From Selaginella tamariscina (lineage: Eukaryota; Streptophyta; Lycopodiopsida; Selaginellales; Selaginellaceae): a stretch of 64,000 nucleotides of DNA. Position 1 is the first letter of the stretch, and each line of letters starts with the position of its first letter. The notes beneath the pieces are model-generated. The model was not told where the DNA came from. It saw only the letters and a list, made by a program, of their open reading frames with translations, and did no database searches. A program made the translations under genes and the position numbers. Positions 57,862 to 64,000 of this stretch are shown here, in pieces. Location: NCBI GenBank assembly GCA_003024785.1, contig PUQB01000625.1, positions 80,010 through 144,009 on the forward strand, read 5' to 3'.

Positions 57862-59545
57862 TTAAGAAAAGACCAAGTTCGACAAAACCAGGTACAGTAC
57901 CTTAGAATAGAAAAGCCATACTCTGTAGCTGCACGAGTGCTCCCGTACATTCTCTTCTCTGTCAAAAGCTTTTGCAAAATCAAACTCCTTAGAAACAAAC
58001 CAGGCCAGCTTATCATCATTCTCCTCCAGAAGGTTGTCTAGCAGCTCCTTGTAAGACACGAGGCAGTCTGCAAGAAACCTTCTGTGTATCCACAAGGCCT
58101 GCAAAGCAAAGTTAACATAACAAAAACTCAAGCCTTTTGTTTCAGCCAACCTCGTGAACAAAGCCTCCTTCTAATAGCTCTGTATTCCACTCCATTTCCT
58201 CCTGCAAATCAAAGCTCGAATTTAACAAGAATGACTTATGCATACTATTTGATTTTGGTCAGCAAATACTGTTTTAATCACCTTCCATAACGTGGCAAAG
58301 CGGATTCCATTGAATCTTGAAATCGAGTGCTGTAACATGCACTGCAACGACACAAAAAAAAAAAAAAAAAAAAGTTATATTTATGTGCCTGAATCAAGGG
58401 AATAAATACATACCCGTCGATAATGGAAGAAACAATTATCTAAAGTATAAAGAGACTTTGTTCTTCTCAACTCTTGTTCAACCTGGATATGCATGTATAG
58501 AATAAGCACGTGAGAAGAACGATGATACTCACTTGAGAGGGTGTCATGTTTGACACAAGCCAGCAACGGTGCCTCCAAGCACGATAATTCATCACCGATC
58601 TCTGTCAACATCTCAATCAGGACACTGGCACTAACAATGGTCTCTGCAATGAGTTTGCCAAGACATAAGAGAAAAGACGGCTCTCAATCCATACTAAAGA
58701 CATGTATATGCAGTACTAACCTGAACAAGAGTTTCCACAAACTTCGATTCGGACCCTATGATTCCACCATATGCCTGAGATGTTAGCATACGACTCACTA
58801 TCCACCTTCTACAATATGTAAACTAAGAACGTCTGAGTTATTTGACTTAAACGTACCGATGAGACCACGTTTCCTCACTCTTTGGAGCATATGATAAAAC
58901 CAAACCAGTCAGGCGAAGTTCTTGAACCAGTAGTGACGGACTGGTGCTGGACTCGCTCACAATTATACGCTTCCTGAACAATATCATCTGGTCAGTTGGT
59001 ATATATGATATGTGAGAATGGATACATGAACCGCCACCTTTTTACCTGGCATTCCAAGCACTGTTGTTGTCCGAATTCACAATGACTAGAGCTCGCGTGG
59101 CCTTCAGTATCCTGTCCACTACTTGAAAAACACCGTTATTCTGCTTCCTAGAATCACGACGCTCTTCCTTTTGTGCAACCAGCAAAGCCGCCTGTGCCGC
59201 ACGGTACAAAGGCCGCAAGGCAGTCACTGAGATTGCCAATTTGTGATCGCGCAACCAGAAGCAAAATTCTGTATTCTTGTCCGCAGCAGCCTCCATAGAA
59301 TGATCAGAGCTTACTTCATCCTCATCGAAACTAAAGAAGATGGCAATATCGGAAGAATTCGGCAGTGAATGGAGCTCCATCATTTGTGAAGGTAGCAGAA
59401 AACCCAATTCATCACTGCAAAGAAGAAGAAAAAACAGATAATCACGAGATGCACAATGCTGTTGCTAGGCGACTTACATTTCGAGGTCGGACTCCAGAAG
59501 CGCGTCCAGATCGACCAGAAGCCTTCCTCCGTGCAACTCCTCCAT
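57862..59545 (-). CDS. PTAR1-like protein prenyltransferase alpha-subunit repeat protein
   Basis: About nine exons. The product starts MEELHGGRLLVDLDALLESD, joined in phase to EIDELGFLLPSQ, and includes ALRPLYRAAQAALLVAQ, LQ-type helices, ETWSHRRWIVSRML, NTELLEGGFVHEALWIHRRFL and SCSYRVWLFYSKVL. The WxHRRW and WxxR patterns are prenyltransferase alpha-subunit (PPTA) repeats. The N-terminus and order fit PTAR1, the alpha subunit of the third type of geranylgeranyl transferase. It lies 121 bp from the divergent TBC gene. An A19-type homopolymer sits in the intron near 58355. The C-terminal end is less certain. Confidence 0.7.
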
Positions 59546-59666
59546 CAGTCTTCGGTCTTGAATTAGGGTTCTTCAATCAAAGTTGTTAGGGCAGGAGGCA
59601 GGGAGGTTTCAGTGTGATCTCCGCTCGAATGCAGCTCCCAATGGCACTGCCGTGATCTGGACCCTC

Positions 59667-61489
59667 ATGTCAAAGAACTGGTATGGGTCTTGTTATGCTT
59701 CTTAAGGATTCATTGGGATTGATTCTTCAGGATGCTAAGAGGCCGGAATTTCCCTGGAAAACTGCTGCTCTCGCGTAAAGCCGACTCGAGTCCTAATGTG
59801 AGAGAGCACTCCTCGGATAGCAGGAGCTCGGATGAAGAAAGCCGCGCATTCTCAGCTCAGAAGAATCGGGTATGCATTCTCATTCTCTTTTTCTGCACAA
59901 TTTCCCCAATTTTAATGCACCAGGATCTGGACATCAATGGCAATGATACTGTGGGAAGCTCATCATCTGGATCTGCTGCAGAATCGTCTAGTAAAGAAGT
60001 CACTTCATCAGATGCTCCACGACCAGGCTCTGGAGGTCGTGCAACAGATTCTGCCCGTGTTGCGAGGTTTAAGAAGGAATTATCTGCCTCAACTGTTAAT
60101 CTAGGTGACTAAACTTTGAAGTTTCTGAATGTGGTTTTGATGCATTGTCTTCTGTAGATGCGTTAAGAGAGCTCGCATGGAGTGGTGTTCCTGCTGATAT
60201 GAGGCCCACAGTATGGCGACTGCTACTGGTATATACATATAGCTTTTTCTTCTTTTCCATAGTTTTATTGAAGCATGGTTATATACTTCAGAACTCTGGA
60301 TGCAGGGTTACTCGCCTTCAAACGTGGACAGACGAGAGATGGTGCTCAGTATGAAAAGGCAAGAGTATTTAGAAGATATTGCACAGTTCTTCGATATACC
60401 TGATTCAGATCGCACAGAAGACGAGATAAGAACAGTGCGACAGGTCAGTCTGGTTGGCTTTCACATAGATAACACACATGTTAAAGGCTTTTGGAGTGCT
60501 AACTCGTGCCTGCAGATTTCCGTCGACGTTCCTCGAACAGTACCTGATGTTACATTCTTTCATCAACAGATTATTCAGACTTCATTGGAACGAATTTTAA
60601 ATGTCTGGTAAACCAAACTTAGAACGTGTTTTTGCAGTTTATATAATGTGTTTTTTAACAAACAGGGCGGTTCGGCATCCAGCAAGTGGATATGTTCAGG
60701 GGATCAATGACCTCGCAACTCCGTTTCTGCTCGTGTTTCTCTCCGAACATTTTGAGGGGGAAATGGAGAACTGGGATGTCTCTACTCTGACAACAGAAAA
60801 GCTTAGACAAGTCGAAGCCGATAGCTATTGGTGCCTGTCGAAGCTACTTGATCGTATTCAAGATCACTACACCTTTGCACAGCCTGGGATTCAACGACTT
60901 GTTTTCAAACTCAAGGAACTTGTTCGCCGCATAGATGGTAAGCTTTTGCTTAATATATATTGAGAAATAACTCAGAATATGTAAGCTGTACAAATACACT
61001 AACTTTTCGAGTTTATAGATCCTGTTGCCAGGCATCTGGAAGAGCAAGGATTGGACTTCTTACAATTCGCATTCCGGTGGTTTAACTGTCTACTGATACG
61101 AGAGGTACATATATATACACAGGTATACACACATTCTAACTTCTTGTTGTAGATTCCTTTCTCGCTTGTTACCAGACTGTGGGACACATATTTGGCAGAA
61201 GGAGATGCTTTTCCAGAGTACCTAGTGTACGCTTGTGCAAGCTTGTTATTGACGGTACGTGATTGTCTAAAACTTAAGTTGCGTAGTAAGCTGACGTTGT
61301 TCCCTCGTTCTGTGTAATAAATAGTGGACGGACCAACTTCAACAACTAGATTTCCAGGAGATGGTTCTTTTCCTGCAGCATCTACCCACCAAGAGATGGA
61401 CTCATCAGGAGCTGGAGATGGTACTTTCTCGCGCTTTCATGTGGAGAGTCATGTTTGACCGTTCCCCGAGCCATTTGAACTCTGGTTAA
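59667..61489 (+). CDS. TBC1D22-like RabGAP (TBC domain)
   Basis: About nine exons. The first (59667-59680, MSKN plus a split Trp codon) joins MLRGRNFPGKLLLSRK. The N-terminal region is Ser-rich and disordered. The TBC domain has LRELAWSGVPADMRPTVWRLLLG, SVDVPRT, QTSLERIL, RHPASGYVQGINDLATPF and IPFSLVTRLWDTYLAE. The YVQGI Gln-finger region is intact. The Arg-finger motif is SLERIL, with Glu where most TBC proteins have Asp; TBC1D22 proteins share a Glu there. The final exons read WTDQLQQLDFQEMVLFLQHLP and end HLNSG. TBC1D22 proteins act on Rab GTPases at the Golgi. Confidence 0.88.
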
Positions 61490-61874
61490 AGGGGCTGGTT
61501 TGTTTTGTAAGCAATTTTCACTTGTCATATAATCCATCTGTTATATATATATATATATATATATATTCTTCGAGGATATATAATGTATGTGTCCAGGAGA
61601 TGTGTGCTACAGAACTTATTCGAGAATATATGATTAAATTTGTACTTGGCCTCTCAAACAATGCTTAAACCCACAACTAGACAGATGGTACTGTAGTATG
61701 TCACTAAAATTCAGACGAGAATTGCCTTAGAGAGCTTTCACCATTTGTTTGTATTGGCAACACATGAGAAATGGGATCATGCGCCGTACTCTTGAAGAAA
61801 ACGAGGAGAATCTTCTTGGTGACAGTGTGTATTTATTTATTATCAATCAAGGGAATATGCAACACAGGTGTTTT
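61490..61874. other. Downstream region of the TBC gene
   Basis: About 385 bp, AT-rich, with an (AT)n run at about 61541-61565. Nothing coding is seen. Confidence 0.5.
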
Positions 61875-63885
61875 TTTTACGCACCACACTTAACTTAACT
61901 TAGCATGCATAAGTTAAGTAAGGGTTAAGGGTGAACTCTTCTTTAACAAGAAAAGTTAAAGGTTTTGGATTCGTACTAACCATTAACTTAAATTAAGGAA
62001 TTGTGTTAATGGCAACTCATCAAGTTTTAACTTTTTTACTTAAATTAAGGGATTGTGTTAAGGGCAATTAATTCGAATATTGCCCTTAATATAATATATT
62101 TTTTTATTTACATTTTAGTTAAAATTATTAACTTAATTATTTTTAATGAACTTAACATATTTACAACAATTTAACATTATTACGTTAAGTTATAATAAAT
62201 ATTTTTAAATAATTTTTAATTTGTAATAATATTTTTAACCACTATAAAATATATTTATAATATTCATGGTCTAATTATAATTTTTATTAACATTTAAAGT
62301 GATTTTAGTTATTATAAAAAACATAAAATATGTTGAGATGAATTATATACTTATATATAATATTGTATACAAGTACATTCTATAGATAATTAGATTTTAT
62401 ATATTTTGAATATGTTTAAACAAGTAAAAACTTTGTAAAAAATATTATATATACATATGCATGTTGTGTATATACATGTATTTGCATTTCATATTTTTAT
62501 TTATTTAATAAAAAAAATGCAGAATATATTCTATTTCTAGTATACATCCTTTTTCATATTTCATGACACATGATATTTATTGTGGTAAAACAAAAATAAT
62601 AATTATAATTATAGGGTTAGCGAGATCCACCCTCCCAAAAAGTTCATAATAACTAATGATTATCATACTAATGATTATCATCTGGCCTTCTTATTGCTTT
62701 ACCAAAGTCTCCAATAGCATTGAAATAAGGTAAAGCTTCTTTTTAAAATGGAAGTTTGCCGAACCTCCTTTTGAGTTTGCATATAATATACTGATGCATT
62801 GTGTGTGTGTGTTGATATGTATACATTATTATAACATAAGCAGTGTTATATGATTTGGCATTATATATTAACTTGAATCAATTCTACATTAATACCTGGA
62901 GTTTAATTTCTTCATCCTGAAGTGCCACCTCACAGTGTTTATTAGTGGAAGTTGCAATGAATTATACATGTATATTGATATGTAAATGCTAGCTCTTTGT
63001 ACATTAAGAATTAAAAGAGTACACATGTTATAACATGTACATTATAGACTATGTGTGTAAAGTGGTATCCATTTGAGAATTTTTGAAATCGAAATAAATA
63101 TTACATATAACAATTTTTATTTATAAGTAAATCTCACTCACACATGCAAACAATGCACGCACGCAGCCAGGGTCGCAAAAAGCCCGGCAACAGTTGTTGT
63201 CGGGCCTTCGACTAGCCCATGAGCTTGGCCAGCATTGGCTTTGCTCAAGCCAGCCCAGCCAGGCTTGGCAAAAAGTTCTACAGTAGTTGCTGCTGGGCTT
63301 TGGGCCACCCCTTGAGCTCAAGCCATCCTAGCCAAGGGCGGCTAAAAGCCCAACAGCAGTTGCTTGTCGGGCTTTGGGCTGCCCCTTGAGCTCAGACAGA
63401 GCTAGTGAGCTCAAACCAGACTTAGTAGTTGCTATGGGGCTTTGGGTTGCCTCTTGAATGCAAATGAATGCAAGAAAAGAAGAAGAAAGGATAAAAGATT
63501 ACCTATTTGCTTGCTCTTCTGCCATTCCGAATGGATTTATTCTCTCCCGATGGCGCAGAGCATAATGAGAATATACTAAGAATATATTGAGAATAATGAA
63601 AATACTTTAAATGTATTATTTTTTTAATACCCCACCACCCTTAAATTTTCTTTGTAATTTTGCACTATTCCTTAAAATAAGTTAAGGGAATGTTGCAAAA
63701 TCACTACCCTTAATGGTCTAACCTTTAAAAAATCTTAAATAAGTGATTTCTTAAGTTAAGGCCCTTAGCAGTCAAACTATTAAAAAAGTTAAGTAAGTGA
63801 TTACTCAACTTAAGGGCGAGTACGAATCCATTTTCCCTTATTTAAGCCCACTTAAGTTTAAGTGGGGTGCAAACGACCCTTAATA
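61875..63885. mobile_element. Non-autonomous element with imperfect TTAAGT-rich inverted termini
   Basis: The left part (about 61875-62090) and the reverse complement of the right part (about 63680-63885) share GCACC(C)CACTTAA, runs of TTAAGTTAAG, and GGATTCGTACT in the same order. The interior is AT-rich non-coding DNA with a tandem repeat at 63176-63470. This fits a large MITE or a deleted DNA transposon of about 2 kb. Exact ends and target-site duplication are not clear. Confidence 0.55.
63176..63470 (-). repeat. Four degenerate tandem units of about 74-92 bp
   Basis: Units start near 63176, 63268, 63344 and 63418. Each begins with a variant of AAAAGCCCAACAGCAGTTGC and continues GGGCTTTGGGCTGCCCCTTGAGCTC. 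This GC-rich block stands out in AT-rich surroundings. The 66-codon frame across it (63121-63321) is repeat translation and not called. Confidence 0.75.
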
Positions 63886-64000
63886 TTAGGCGTGAAATGT
63901 CTATAAGATATTCTTTTTCTTATTTCACATGTGGTGATCAATATGTACAATCGCAGTTTGGGCTGTTATCAACAACTCGAATAATGATGACAATGTGGAA

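Overview
This is nuclear DNA of a seed-free land plant. The coding set is plant-like: a plastid ribosomal protein S1, a remorin, a PME31-type pectinesterase, an ASFT/HHT-type BAHD feruloyl transferase, and a plastid FtsH-like protein. Introns are mostly 50-150 bp, genes are densely packed, TTTAGGG-type motifs occur, and the intergenic DNA is very AT-rich. Intron size and gene density suggest a lycophyte (Selaginella-like), but that is inference.

Layout. 1-3.96 kb: a foldback element with arms of about 1.3 kb. 6.4-12.0 kb: four housekeeping genes in two divergent pairs (lysine-rich nuclear protein / DENND6; GOS1-type SNARE / RRP9). 12.1-39.2 kb: a transposon-rich island. On the minus strand it holds a MULE-like transposase, an FCP1-like HAD gene and a ParB-like/DNA-methyltransferase-like fusion. 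On the plus strand it holds a DUF7869-like RNase H-fold transposase and a second, decayed ParB/methyltransferase fusion. The two fusion genes point away from each other. Between them lie two dense arrays of the perfect 18-bp palindrome GGCGGGATTAATCCCGCC (22.5-24.0 and 27.4-28.1 kb), separated by microsatellites and AT-rich repeats. A 2.4-kb tandem duplication closes the island. 39.7-61.5 kb: a gene-dense block with PME31, tRNA-Ala(CGC), FtsH-like protein, plastid S1, remorin, SDR39U1-like epimerase, a small membrane protein, EamA transporter, SAC phosphatase, BAHD acyltransferase, PTAR1-like prenyltransferase subunit and a TBC1D22-like RabGAP. 61.5-64 kb: a non-autonomous element in AT-rich DNA.

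The most interesting object is the 12-35 kb island: two divergent genes combining a ParB/sulfiredoxin-like domain with an N6-adenine-methyltransferase-like domain, flanking arrays of a long perfect palindrome. ParB proteins classically bind palindromic arrays (parS), and methyltransferases act on palindromes, so a site-plus-binder relationship is a testable hypothesis. Heat-shock-element-like clusters recur in the island.

Caution: several clearly conserved genes carry isolated one-base frameshifts, most often at short homopolymers. This points to assembly indels, so single frameshifts should not be read as pseudogenes. The in-frame stops in the second fusion gene are a different matter and look like real decay.
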